Of a stretch of 36,449 nucleotides of DNA, positions 1 through 9,400 are shown in pieces. The DNA is from Gemmatimonadota bacterium. GTDB lineage: Bacteria > Latescibacterota > UBA2968 > UBA8231. The notes under the pieces are model-generated. The model searched no databases. It was not told the DNA's origin and saw only the letters and a program-made list of their open reading frames with translations. Position numbers and translations under genes: made by a program. Within the stretch, counting starts at the first letter, position 1; every line of letters starts with the position of its first letter. The DNA is taken from contig JABHFS010000084.1 in NCBI GenBank assembly GCA_018672475.1, forward strand, positions 1-36,449, given 5' to 3'.

Positions 1-558
1 ATTGTCACTGCGGATATAGCCGGGCACCCCATACTGAATCATGGCCTGCTCCAACACGCCTAAGACTTGAGCGGCGGTGATCTGCCGTTCGACCTGGATG
101 GCTAAAGATTGACGGCTATATTCATCCAGCAGCGTCATCATTTTCAATGACCCGCCGTTATCGGTCCGATCAAAGATGAAATCCCAAGTCCATACGTGAT
201 GACGATGAGCGGCCTGAGTCGGTAGCCCAGTGGAGACGCCACGTCGAGGGATTTTCTAGGGTTTCGATCGAACTTTAAGCCCTTCTCGTCGACGAATACG
301 CTGGACTTGCTTACGACTCACGGTCCAACCCTCTCCTGCCAGCAAAGCGCGGATGCGGCGGTAGCCGTAGCGCGGATGATGCCAAGATAAAGCGATGATC
401 CGCTGGTAGAGTTGCTCTTGATGATCGGTCACAGGCTTGGGGACCTAGCGATACGTCGAGCGGGACAAGCTAAGGAAAGTGCAGGCCCTTCGCACCGAGC
501 ACAACCGCTGCTGCACTATATGCGCAACCGCTGTCTTTTTCTGCGAAGGGCTTACCAT
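1..558 (-). pseudogene. IS3-family transposase orfB (DDE integrase), two nonsense codons, 3' part outside window
   Basis: The frame opens with ATG at 558-556, overlapping the end of orfA. It encodes an N-terminal HTH_21-type region (WHHPRYGYRRIRALL) followed by the start of an rve integrase core, with the first catalytic Asp in TWDFIFD and a second region ending GYIRSDN at the window edge, where the second catalytic Asp is expected. Amber codons interrupt it at 447-445 (STYR*VPKP) and 258-256 (RSKP*KIP). Both could come from CAG by a single C-to-T change. The rest of the frame is intact and matches the family, so the decay appears recent and purely by nonsense mutation. Amber readthrough is unlikely because several housekeeping genes here end in TAG. 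Confidence 0.85.
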
Positions 559-818
559 TTTTTTGAATTGACCTCTTTAAGCACGCGATTTTCCAGCATC
601 GATTCGGCCAGCATCTTCTTGAGCTCTGCGTTTTCTTTTTCAAGCTCTTTCAGCCGCTTGGCATCGGCCAACTCCATATCACCGTATTTCTTTTTCCAGC
701 GATAATACGTCTGCTCTGAGATGTTGTGCTCACGGCAAACCGATTGAGCAGTATTACCCCCATCAGCTTGACGAAGAATACGGATAATCTCTTTCGTACT
801 GTGCGTTTTGCCCTTCAT
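552..818 (-). CDS. IS3-family transposase orfA (DNA-binding subunit)
   Basis: This is an intact 88-residue protein of the Tnp_1/IS911-OrfA type. An N-terminal helix-turn-helix (about residues 8-45, with SVCREHNISEQTYYRWKKKYG) would bind the element's ends. A C-terminal leucine-zipper-like helix (about 55-80, LKELEKENAELKKML) would mediate dimerisation. It ends in a run of seven A (564-558) just before its stop, and that run overlaps the orfB ATG. This is the usual layout for a programmed -1 frameshift that makes the OrfAB fusion transposase. Because orfB is broken, only OrfA can be made, and OrfA alone often acts as a regulator. Confidence 0.85.
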   Translation of the reverse strand: MKGKTHSTKEIIRILRQADGGNTAQSVCREHNISEQTYYRWKKKYGDMELADAKRLKELEKENAELKKMLAESMLENRVLKEVNSKKW

Positions 819-867
819 GAGTATGCCTCCGTTGGGTCTAAGAAATACTCACCACGAAACTGGGTCA

Positions 868-1002
868 ACTAACGAAGGTCACGCCAGGGTGGCCGAGGTT
901 GTTTTGCCGGTGAAAAGAGTACCAGTGGAGTACCAGCAAGCAGTAGGTGCCGAAACAAAAATCGCAACCCCCATAGGAACAGAGGGTTGCGATAATAAAA
1001 TG
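868..1002. other. Spacer between IS3 end and ssrA 3' end
   Basis: I see no gene in these 135 bases. They hold the ssrA terminator and about 90 bases without recognisable structure. No tyrosine integrase, attachment-site duplication of the ssrA 3' end or island gene is visible, although ssrA 3' ends are common integration sites. Confidence 0.5.
957..991 (-). terminator. Rho-independent terminator of ssrA
   Basis: On the minus strand an 8-bp perfect stem (CGCAACCC at 991-984, GGGTTGCG at 970-963) with a 13-base loop is followed directly by ATTTTTG. It lies 12 bases beyond the encoded CCA end of the tmRNA, where a terminator is expected. Confidence 0.88.
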
Positions 1003-1365
1003 TGGTGGAGGCGGCGGGAATCGAACCCGCGTCCGAGATCAAGTCCACCAAGACGTCTACGTGCGTAGTCGATCTTTAAAGTCTCGTCCGCTACGCTGCC
1101 AATCGACAGGGCCACGCATCGGAACCAGCTCAGTAAAGTCTCGCCCGCCCCCCCTGAGCATGAGTTTGGGCCAGCCTGCAAAAGATGTCATTCGGACCCG
1201 CCGCGCAGGCTCAACGGGGCCGAACGGGCTACTTAATTGCTTAAGCGGCCATCGCGTACGTTTGAGTTTCGTCGCTTAATGGTTTTCCCGCGGATTTACG
1301 AGGAAGCAGGATCCCTCGGCACGCAGTCAGAGCTTTTCTAACCCCGTCGAAGCCAGGTCGCCCCC
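1003..1365 (-). ncRNA. ssrA: Transfer-messenger RNA (tmRNA)
   Basis: The RNA rescues stalled ribosomes with SmpB and tags the nascent chain for proteolysis. The 5' end GGGGGCGACCUGGCUUCGAC (from 1365) and the 3' end CGCCUCCACCA (to 1003) pair in a 7-bp acceptor stem with one G-U. The T arm GGUUCGAUUCCCGCC is intact and CCA is encoded. The tag frame closes with UAA at 1243-1241. Read back from there it gives SDETQTYAMAA (codons 1276-1244), ending in the usual AA degron. The resume codon is uncertain: it may be AGC at 1276, or a codon just upstream. The 363-nt length is typical of a one-piece tmRNA. The gene is monocistronic, with its own promoter and terminator. Confidence 0.97.
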
Positions 1366-1402
1366 AAATGCTTTATTTTCAGGGGTTTTCGCAGCAGTGG
1401 TG

Positions 1403-1431
1403 AATATAGCCGGGCCTTTTCACAATGTCAA
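1403..1431 (-). promoter_or_regulatory. Sigma70-like promoter of ssrA
   Basis: The minus strand shows a perfect TTGACA (1431-1426), a 17-base spacer and TATATT (1408-1403). The -35 box overlaps the TGA stop of the upstream dehydrogenase gene. Transcription would start near 1396, leaving a leader of about 30 bases to be removed by RNase P from the tmRNA 5' end at 1365. Confidence 0.88.
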
Positions 1432-2384
1432 TTAACCAAGTTTATCGGCGAGCCATCCTGAAACGCCTTGATATTATCCGCCGTCATGCCCATCAACCGT
1501 TTACGCGCCTCAACCGTGGCCCAGGCCATATGCGGCGTGATCAATAAGTTAGGTGCCTGCAACAGCGGATTGCCGTTTTCGATGGGCTCAGTAGACGCCA
1601 CATCCGTCGCCGCCGCGCGCGGTGTCCCCGCCCGCAAGGCGTCTAACAAGGCCTGCTCATCGACCAGCCCACCGCGCCCGGTATTAATGAATAGTGCCCC
1701 CTCCTTCATCGTCGCCAATAGATTCGCGTTGACAAAACCTGTATTCTCTGGCGTCTGCGGGCAGTGCAGGCTAACCACGTCGGCGCCGGCAAAAATCTCC
1801 TCGACGCTCTTCAGCGCGAAGGGCGCATAGGCCGGCGCATCTTTGGGCGAAGGCGCATAGGCCCAGACCTCCATGCCAAAGGCGTGTGCCAACTCGCCCA
1901 CCCGTTGGCCGATGCGCCCGAAACCAATCAGACCAATCGTCTTGCCCGCCAGCTCCATCAACGGCGTCTCCCAAAACGACCAATAGCCCGAATTCTTCCA
2001 GCCGCCCTGGTGCACTGCGTTATCGTGATGGCCGACGTGGTGGCACAGCTCCAACAACAGCGCCATCGCGTATTGCGCCACCGAGTCGGTGCCATACACT
2101 GGAATATTCGACACCGGGATATCGCGTGCCCGGGCCGCTTCCGTATCGACGACATTAAAGCCAGTAGCCGTCACCGATACGAACTGTAGATCGGGCAGCG
2201 CGTCGAAAACCGCCGGGGTCAGCGGTACCTTGTTGGTCAAGAGCACCTGCGCCCCGGCCGCGCGTTCCAACACCAGCTCATCCGGCGTTTTGTCGTAGAC
2301 CGAAAAATCGCCCAATGCCGCAACCGGATCCCAGGGATTGTCGCCGGGGTTTAGGGTATGGCCGTCCAACGCTACGATTTTCAT
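1428..2384 (-). CDS. D-2-hydroxyacid dehydrogenase (glycerate/hydroxypyruvate reductase-like)
   Basis: This 318-residue NAD(P)-dependent oxidoreductase would interconvert a 2-oxo acid and its D-2-hydroxy acid in the cytoplasm. The Rossmann motif GFGRIGQRVGE lies near residues 155-165. The catalytic Arg is in FINTGRGGLVDE, the Glu in DVASTEPIE and the His in LLITPHMAWAT, so the full Arg-Glu-His triad is present. Length fits the family. The N-terminal half (TNKVPLTPAVFDALPDLQFV) resembles hydroxypyruvate/glycerate dehydrogenases more than lactate or phosphoglycerate dehydrogenases, but the substrate is not certain. ATG 2384 has AGAGGAG seven bases upstream. A terminator separates it from ilvD, so it needs its own promoter or readthrough. 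Confidence 0.9.
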   Translation of the reverse strand: MKIVALDGHTLNPGDNPWDPVAALGDFSVYDKTPDELVLERAAGAQVLLTNKVPLTPAVFDALPDLQFVSVTATGFNVVDTEAARARDIPVSNIPVYGTDSVAQYAMALLLELCHHVGHHDNAVHQGGWKNSGYWSFWETPLMELAGKTIGLIGFGRIGQRVGELAHAFGMEVWAYAPSPKDAPAYAPFALKSVEEIFAGADVVSLHCPQTPENTGFVNANLLATMKEGALFINTGRGGLVDEQALLDALRAGTPRAAATDVASTEPIENGNPLLQAPNLLITPHMAWATVEARKRLMGMTADNIKAFQDGSPINLVN

Positions 2385-2402
2385 AAGACTCCTCTTTCTA
2401 TC

Positions 2403-2439
2403 AAAAAAAGAGACGCGGCAAACCCACGTCTCTTTTTTT
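2403..2439. terminator. Bidirectional-looking terminator between ilvD and the dehydrogenase gene
   Basis: AAAAAAAGAGACG (2403-2415) pairs with CGTCTCTTTTTTT (2427-2439) around an 11-base loop. The T7 tract makes a classic rho-independent terminator for the minus-strand ilvD transcript. Only 18 bases separate it from the next minus-strand start codon, and I see no good promoter there, so partial readthrough or attenuation into the dehydrogenase gene is possible. Confidence 0.85.
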
Positions 2440-2456
2440 AGGATGAGTAGCTTGCT

Positions 2457-4313
2457 CTACTTGCGCAACTGCCCCACGTCGCGCACCGCCCCATGCGCCG
2501 CGCTCGTCGTCAACGCCGCATAAGCCTGCAGCGCCTGCGAGACGTAGCGCTGTCGGTTCTTTGGCCGATACGCGTCTACGCCCAGCGCCTCCATCTTCTT
2601 GCGGCGCTCGGCCAACTCGGCATCGGGCACCAACATATCGATCTTGCGGTTGGGAATATCGATGCGAATCATATCGCCTTCTTCTAATAGCGCGATGGCC
2701 CCGCCCTCGGCCGCCTCGGGTGAAACGTGGCCGAGCGACAATCCGGAAGTACCGCCAGAAAAACGCCCGTCGGTTAACAACGCGCAGGCTTTGCCCAAAC
2801 CCATCGACTTGATATACGAGGTCGGATAGAGCATTTCCTGCATACCCGGCCCGCCCTTCGGCCCCTCGTAACGAATCACCACCACATCGCCTTCTTTGAC
2901 GCGTTTGGCCAGAATCTCCTCACAGGCTTCGTCCTGGGATTCGAAGACCCGTGCCGGGCCCTCAAAAACCAATAGCGACTCGTCAACCCCGGCCGTCTTC
3001 ACGATACAGCCCTCCTCGGCGATATTGCCGAAGAGCACCGCCAGACCGCCGTCCAGCGAATAGGCATGCTCGACCGCGCGTATGCAGCCCTTCTCGGCAT
3101 CGATGTCCGACGCATCGTAAAACTTATTCTGCGAAAAAGCCTCCTTGGTGCGCGCATTGCCCGGTGCGACAAGACCCCGCTGTTTGGCGAAATCCGTCAC
3201 TTCGCCACCGGCGCGAATATCGGTCTCAGCGATCAACGCGCCGATCGACATGCCCGACACCGTGTTCGGTGCCGAATGGATCTTACCACCGCGCTCTAGC
3301 TCACCCAAAATGCTCATAATCCCCCCGGCCCGAGCCACGTCCTCGACATGGTATTCCTGCGAAGCCGGTGCCACCTTGCAGACACAGGGCACTTGCCGCG
3401 ACAGCCGGTCGATATCGGCCATGGTGAAATTAACCTCCGCCTCGTGCGCCATCGCCAATAAGTGCAACACGGTATTGGTCGAGCCGCCCATCGCGATATC
3501 CAAGGTCATGGCGTTTTCAAAGGCCTCGAAAGTCGCAATGCCACGCGGCAAGACCGAAGCATCACCCTCCAGATAAAACGACTTGGCCATCTCGACGATG
3601 CGTTTGCCGGCCGCCTCAAAAAGCTCCCAGCGCAAAGCGTGCGTCGCCAAGATCGTGCCATTGCCCGGCAACGCCAGGCCAATGGCCTCGTTGAGACAGT
3701 TCATCGAATTGGCGGTGAACATACCCGAGCACGAACCGCAGGTCGGGCAGGCCTCCTCCTCCATCTTCTCGACATCCTCATCGCTCAAATTGGGGTCGGC
3801 GGCGGAGATCATCGCGTCGATCAAATCGAGTTTGGCGCTGCCAGTCGACAACTGGGCCTTGCCCGCTTCCATCGGCCCGCCTGAGACGAAGATCGCCGGG
3901 ATATTGAGCCGGAGCGCGGCCAATAACATGCCCGGCGTGATCTTGTCGCAATTAGAGATACAGACCAACGCATCGGCCTTGTGCGCCTGCACCATATATT
4001 CGACGCTGTCAGCGATCAGCTCGCGGCTCGGCAACGAGTAGAGCATGCCGTCGTGGCCCATCGCAATGCCGTCATCAACAGCGATCGTATTAAACTCGAC
4101 CCCATAACCGCCATTGGCGTCAATCACTTCTTTTACCTTTTGCCCGATCGGGTGCAAATGCACGTGCCCCGGTACGAACTGGGTAAACGAATTGGCGATG
4201 GCAATAATGGGCTTCTGGAAATCTTCGGTCTTCATCCCCGTGGCCCGCCATAAGGCGCGCGCGCCGGCCATCCGGCGCCCCTGGGTCGTGGCGCTACTGC
4301 GAAACGATTTCAT
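2457..4313 (-). CDS. ilvD: Dihydroxy-acid dehydratase
   Basis: IlvD dehydrates 2,3-dihydroxy-isovalerate and 2,3-dihydroxy-3-methylvalerate to the 2-oxo acids in valine, leucine and isoleucine synthesis. The protein has 618 residues, the long form of the IlvD/Edd family. Hallmarks are [37 protein letters not shown] and [19 protein letters not shown], which supply the iron-sulfur cysteines and metal ligands. The C-terminal [19 protein letters not shown] is also canonical. ATG 4313 follows AGGAG at normal spacing. The gene starts 14 bases after tamA ends and is the last gene before a terminator, so it is probably co-transcribed with the tam genes, an unusual partnership. Confidence 0.97.
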   Translation of the reverse strand: MKSFRSSATTQGRRMAGARALWRATGMKTEDFQKPIIAIANSFTQFVPGHVHLHPIGQKVKEVIDANGGYGVEFNTIAVDDGIAMGHDGMLYSLPSRELIADSVEYMVQAHKADALVCISNCDKITPGMLLAALRLNIPAIFVSGGPMEAGKAQLSTGSAKLDLIDAMISAADPNLSDEDVEKMEEEACPTCGSCSGMFTANSMNCLNEAIGLALPGNGTILATHALRWELFEAAGKRIVEMAKSFYLEGDASVLPRGIATFEAFENAMTLDIAMGGSTNTVLHLLAMAHEAEVNFTMADIDRLSRQVPCVCKVAPASQEYHVEDVARAGGIMSILGELERGGKIHSAPNTVSGMSIGALIAETDIRAGGEVTDFAKQRGLVAPGNARTKEAFSQNKFYDASDIDAEKGCIRAVEHAYSLDGGLAVLFGNIAEEGCIVKTAGVDESLLVFEGPARVFESQDEACEEILAKRVKEGDVVVIRYEGPKGGPGMQEMLYPTSYIKSMGLGKACALLTDGRFSGGTSGLSLGHVSPEAAEGGAIALLEEGDMIRIDIPNRKIDMLVPDAELAERRKKMEALGVDAYRPKNRQRYVSQALQAYAALTTSAAHGAVRDVGQLRK

Positions 4314-4327
4314 GTAATACTCCTAGT

Positions 4328-6448
4328 TCAGAATGCCTGTCCAATGGAAAAATAAAACCGAATTTTATCCACTTCGTCAAATCCGTCGTTAAGGGCCACA
4401 TCGAAACGGAAGGGGAAACCCAAGGTATAGCGCAACCCCACGCCATAACCGTCGACCATCCGCCGCAAGCCCACTTCTCGCCGTTCGTGCCAAACTTGAG
4501 CCCGGTCCCAAAAGCCGACCAGCCCGAGAATACCGCGTTGATAACGCAGTTCGCCACGTACATTCAAACCGATCTGCCCACCGCCTACCGCCTGTATCGC
4601 GTTGCGCTCGACACCGCGCAGCGAACCCTCGCCCCCGTAGTCTTTCCAGTAGACCGGCGGCACCTCCCGCCCGCTGCGCAACGACGCCGTGCGCGTGCCT
4701 TGCAACGCCAAAGCCAATACCAGACGACGCGACAGCGGTTGATAGCGACGCAGCTCGACCTCGCCATCGACCACATAAGTCTGGCGCCGCCCCAGCTTGA
4801 TCGCATAGAGCCCGGTCAACCGCAATAGCATGCCCCTGCTCGGGGCAAAGCGGCTGTCGCGCGTGTCGCGCAAAAACTCAGTGCTTAAATCAATCGAACG
4901 CGAACGTTCAGTCAGAATATCCTTCCACGCCGCATCCACTGGAATCTCGCCATCGCTATAATCCAAAAACTCGATGCCATCGCCCGACACAAACTCTCCT
5001 CCAGGCTCATCATCAAAAAAATCATCATCGCTAAATAAATCGTCCGCCCCATCGTCAAAAAAATCGTCATCGCCAAATAAATCGTCACCACTCGCCGTAT
5101 CGCCGCCGGGATCGATACCTTCGTCGACATTCGGCGCGTATTTTATCGGCTCACTGGCATCGGGCCGGTGGCGCGCCTTCTTCCAGGTTAGGGTCAACTG
5201 GGCCTGATAGATCTCGCGCCAACCCTTGGTCAACGCCGCCGCCAACTCCCACAGCCGCTCGATCGAACGATAATCGTAAACGGCCGTATTGATATACTCG
5301 CGCGCGGCATCTTCTCCAGCGAAAAACAGCAGGCCGTCGAGCACCGAATCATTGTTGGTCAACAACTCGAACTGGCGCGTATCGTCCGGGTCGCCCAACT
5401 CTTCGGTACGGCTCCACTCGTCGGTGACCCCCGCCGAGAGCACGAGATCGGCCCCAGTGCGCAACAAGTTGCGCTCGGCAAAAAACACGGTAGCCCCCTG
5501 GATCGGCAGCCCCCAACTGGCATTGAGCCCCAATTGCGCACCGCGCCCCAGCCAGTTGTTGTGCTGTATATTCCCCGACACCCGCGGCTCGGTATTATTA
5601 AAAAAAGCGTTCGCACCCAGGGCGATATATTTTCTTTCCTGCAAACGCACGACGACCGGCTGCAGGCTATCGCTCGTTTCGGGTGTCTCCAGGAAAACCG
5701 AGCGAAAGAGGTCGGTGCGCGCCAGTTGGTCGCGGCTGCGCGCCAGCTTCTCCGGGTCGTAGAGATCCCCGCGCGCGAAACCCAGATAACGTTCGATCAA
5801 CCCCCTACGCGTATGCAATCGCTCCTGATCCTCGACCTCGACCGCGCCGAAATACATCTTGCGGCCCGGCTCGACGTAATAGACGACCGTAGAGCTGTGG
5901 CTCGCGCGGTCTTCCCCGACCCACTCGTTGCGCACCGTAGCGTGCGGGTAACCTCGTTGGTTGAGAAACATCTGCAACCTGCGCTCACCGGCAAGCGCCT
6001 TACCATAATCAAGCGGGGCGCCAAGTGTTAAACCCAACTCGGCACGCAGGATATCAGATGCAAAAGGTGCTCCCCCTTCGATTTGCACGGTGCGCACCCT
6101 CCACAGCGCGCCGCTGTCGATCTCGATGTAGATATGCACCCGGTTTTTTGCGTCCAAGGAGAGGCTCTTGCGCACGATCTTCGCATCGCGGTAACCGCGA
6201 CCCCAGTAGAGATTAACCACCGCACCCAGGTCGCTTTTGAAGAAACGGCGGCGAAACGGTCCGCCCTGTTGGATCCGCATCGCCGAGCGCAAAGTCTCGT
6301 TTTTGACCAACTGCTCGCCGCGATGCACAAAGAGCACCTTAGCGACCTTGAGCTCATCGGCCTCGCGATCCGACACCTCGCGCAAAGCACTTTGCGCCAA
6401 GGCGGTTTCGACCAAAAGCAACGCAAAAAGGACCATCAGCCCGTGCAT
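4328..6448 (-). CDS. tamA: Outer-membrane translocation protein, TamA/Omp85 family
   Basis: The product is a 706-residue Omp85-superfamily outer-membrane barrel that, with TamB, helps insert or export outer-membrane components. Residues 1-19 form a signal peptide ending ETALAQ. POTRA-type repeats fill about 30-320 (LWRVRTVQIEGGAPF, RGYPHATVRNEW). A 16-strand bacterial surface antigen (D15) barrel follows, with GGEGSLRGVERNA matching the conserved lid-loop region and a C-terminal strand ending in Phe (YFSIGQAF). The start at 6448 is preferred over an upstream in-frame one because it gives the signal peptide, has AAAGGA upstream and overlaps the tamB stop as TGATG. About residues 443-489 form an Asp/Phe-rich insert with a tandem repeat, absent from typical TamA. 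Confidence 0.88.
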   Translation of the reverse strand: MHGLMVLFALLLVETALAQSALREVSDREADELKVAKVLFVHRGEQLVKNETLRSAMRIQQGGPFRRRFFKSDLGAVVNLYWGRGYRDAKIVRKSLSLDAKNRVHIYIEIDSGALWRVRTVQIEGGAPFASDILRAELGLTLGAPLDYGKALAGERRLQMFLNQRGYPHATVRNEWVGEDRASHSSTVVYYVEPGRKMYFGAVEVEDQERLHTRRGLIERYLGFARGDLYDPEKLARSRDQLARTDLFRSVFLETPETSDSLQPVVVRLQERKYIALGANAFFNNTEPRVSGNIQHNNWLGRGAQLGLNASWGLPIQGATVFFAERNLLRTGADLVLSAGVTDEWSRTEELGDPDDTRQFELLTNNDSVLDGLLFFAGEDAAREYINTAVYDYRSIERLWELAAALTKGWREIYQAQLTLTWKKARHRPDASEPIKYAPNVDEGIDPGGDTASGDDLFGDDDFFDDGADDLFSDDDFFDDEPGGEFVSGDGIEFLDYSDGEIPVDAAWKDILTERSRSIDLSTEFLRDTRDSRFAPSRGMLLRLTGLYAIKLGRRQTYVVDGEVELRRYQPLSRRLVLALALQGTRTASLRSGREVPPVYWKDYGGEGSLRGVERNAIQAVGGGQIGLNVRGELRYQRGILGLVGFWDRAQVWHERREVGLRRMVDGYGVGLRYTLGFPFRFDVALNDGFDEVDKIRFYFSIGQAF
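5010..5086 (-). repeat. Tandem 42-bp repeat encoding an acidic Asp/Phe motif in tamA
   Basis: Two 35-base copies (5010-5044 and 5052-5086) start 42 bases apart and differ at only three or four positions. Each contains a run of seven A on the plus strand. They encode DDLFGDDDFFDD and DDLFSDDDFFDD inside the barrel domain of TamA. The 14-codon period keeps the frame. This looks like a recent in-frame duplication within an extracellular or periplasmic loop. Confidence 0.85.
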
Positions 6449-9400
6449 CAGAATTCCTTTTTCAAACCGATGCCCAGCCCGTAGCGGTCGTATTCGCTCT
6501 GTGCCGAACCGGTCAGCGTCAGGAAAGACTTCAGCTTGTGTTCGATACGCACCTCGCCCGAGGACATTTCGTTCAACAGGGCCTCGTAGCGCACCCAAAG
6601 CGGCAGGGGTAACTCAGAAAAGTATTTGCCGACCCGCAAGGCCGTGCCCGGATTGGCGCCAACGATCGTACTCGAAGGCAATACCGCGAATTCGTCGATC
6701 CCCACCTTCTCGACCCGACTACTCAGCAGTTGCCCCGCTACCGTGCCCAAGGCGGCAGAATAGTCTTGCGTATGGAGCGATCCGAAGGCCAACAGTCTGA
6801 AGATATCGCTAAAATCCCGCGCGGGTACCGAGCCGAATTGCGGCGCCGCCGTCTTCGCCCGCCCCTGCAAGGTCAAGGTCACGTCGTAATCTTCCTGGTC
6901 TTGACTGTCTTGCACCTTTGTCGTCGCCCGCAAATCCAGTTCCGGATCCAATTCCAATGGATCATAGGCCACGTCGAGAATCGCCCCCGTCGGCTCCAGA
7001 CTATTGAACACCACCCGCCCTTCTGTAAATTCGAATTGTTGGTTGAGCACGAGGATATGGCCCTCGTCGATACCCACATCGCCGCGAAAGATAGGTTTAT
7101 AAAACGTACCGCCGACTTCGACCGCCCCCGACGCCTCAACCTCGGCCAACTCGCTGTCGAGCGACAGCGCCCGCAGGTCGACTTCGACGGCAAGCGCCAT
7201 ATTCTCGAGAAACTCGTCGCGTAACGCCGGTGGTGGCGGCGGTACCGGCGGCGCGTTGAACACAACCAGCGTCGGCTCGGAGCGCGGGTTGCTCAGGCGG
7301 ATCTTGCCCGCCAACTCGGAGCCTGAAGCCGCACCGGCGAAAGACAGATCCAGCAGAATATTATCCGCCTGAAAAATATCCTCATAACGACATGCCAAAC
7401 GCTTGGCCACGAGCCGCACATCAAAAGCGGGGTCATCGAGCCGACCTAGGTCAATCCGCCCGGTCAACTCCATACTCTGGTAGCCTCGCCCAGCTTCACC
7501 CTTGGCGGAAAAACCGACCAGTTCGATCTCGCGGCCGTCAAAGCGCAGCTCTCCGTCCGGCAAGGTGTAGACCGGTTCGATATCGAGCAACGCGAGCTGC
7601 AAATCCTCAACCACGACCTGACCGCTGATCGCCAGCGCCGAATGCAAACCGTCTACGCGCAGATTCGCACCGATACGACCGTCTAGATGGTCGAGGTCGG
7701 CGAGCAAATCGGCAAAAACGAAGAGACCGATGCCCTCAGAATGCACTTCGATCCAAGCCTCTTCTAAAGCAACCGTACCCGCCGTCAGATCCCAGGGCAC
7801 CCGCCCCGTCACCACCAAACTGTCTTCGATCAATGTCGTCCAGTTCAAATGCAGGTCACCGCCCAATCCGTCACCGAGTAACCGACCAGCCAATTCGCCA
7901 AAATCTTCAGTCTCCACCGCCAACTCAGCGGTCAGCTCCGGCTCAGCAGCCGTGCCGCTCAACTCAGCCTGCACATCGGCGACGCCTTCGGGGCCGCCAA
8001 AAAAGACCAACTCCACACCTTCCAACGCGAGCCCGATCTGCGAAGGCGCCCCCACCGCCAGCTCACCGCCCAACCGTATCGTCCCCGCCGGTCGCAGCGC
8101 GAGGCGATCGCGATCATAGCGCTGCATCCCAATCATCAGCGAGTCCAACGCCACCCGTCCCTCGCCTAGCGTAAACCGACTATCGGTCAACAGGTCGAGC
8201 CGCAATGAATCGGCGTCGACTTCCGTCTCAACGGCCAAACCGTGCAAATCGATACGCCCCGACAGGCCATGCAAACCCAACGCCGAATCACCCAATGCCG
8301 TTTCTATCGAACCACTGAGATCGAGCCGGCCGCGCAGCGGATGCCCCAACACATAACTGAGCGCCGGCCCCACATCGGCCGCCGTCGCCTCGATATCGAG
8401 ACGGGCACGCCCAGTGCCCTGTCCCAATAGCGGCGCCACCGCACTACTAAGCGCTACATGTAAGCCAGCCTCCGCGTCGACCTCGGCGAGCAACGAATCG
8501 CGCAAGGCCAAGTGCAGCGAAACACCCCCCAACGACAAGGTGTCCAACCGCACCGCCGCCAAATGCAGCGCACCTTGGACCTCCGGCCGCGCTATGGTGC
8601 CGCCGAGTTGCAAGTGCCCCGTGCCCTCGGCGCTGAGATCGGGTGCCAAACCATCGAGCGACAGTTTCGGCCATGCCGCGCTGATCGCCAACGAGTCAAA
8701 GCCAGCCCAACCCGAGAGGTCCAGCAGGCCGACCGGTGTCTGCAAACGCATCGCCGTTAGATCAAAACGACCGTCGCCATAATCAATTCTTAGCGGGCCA
8801 TGCTCGCGCAACATCCATTCGCCTTGCGACAAGGAGAGCGAGTCGAGCGCCAAGCGCCCCTGTAGCGAATCCATATCGTCCAGCGCCCCCCCCCATTCCG
8901 ACACCCCGTCCAACACCACTGCACCGCCATCCGGCCCCGTCAGCACGACGCCGCTAAATTCCGTTCGCGCCTCGATACGCCTCTGTGCATCCAATCCTGC
9001 CCGTACATGCACTCCCCCACCGCGTAACTCACCCCTGGCCACCCCCCGGTCCCAAGCAAAATCCAAAGCCAACCCGCTATTGTGCCAATCCGCATAGTGC
9101 AACGCGGTAGTCATAGCCGAGCCCATTAACCGCAATTCATCAACGGCCAGCCCACCGCTACCGGCCATATCCATATCGAGCTGACCACCCAAGCCCGGTG
9201 CAACCCGTACCAATGCCAACCCGTCCAGGGCCACGACCAGCGTATCGATCTGGGCGCGCGTCAAATCGATCGCCGAGCGCGCCACCAACAGATCGCGCTC
9301 CAAGCGAACCACCACGTCGAGATAGCTATGGTCGACTAGATGCAGCTCTGCCGTCAGCGGCCCAAACAACTTGCCGGCATCGCCAGGCAAATGCTCCGAC

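Larger units (their letters stand above)
1..867 (-). mobile_element. IS3-family insertion sequence, partial (runs off the window)
   Basis: The element holds an IS3-type orfA and an overlapping orfB, read right to left. The likely terminus lies at 867, where the minus strand starts TGACCCAG, a TGA-type end common in this family; the start of orfA is 48 bases inside it. The other end is beyond base 1, so the length, inverted repeats and target duplication cannot be confirmed. orfB carries two in-frame stops, so this copy is probably immobile unless helped in trans. It lies about 90 bases beyond the ssrA terminator. Confidence 0.8.

Noticed and set aside
1..558. Amber stop recoding or suppression as an explanation of the two TAGs in orfB
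   Set aside because: ilvD, queE, xdhC, the lipoprotein gene and the penicillin-acylase-type gene all end in TAG, so TAG is used as a normal stop.
1003..1035. The tRNA-like end near 1003 as a separate tRNA gene or an integration site
   Set aside because: It is the 3' half of tmRNA, paired with the 5' half at 1365; no integrase or duplicated 3' end is seen.
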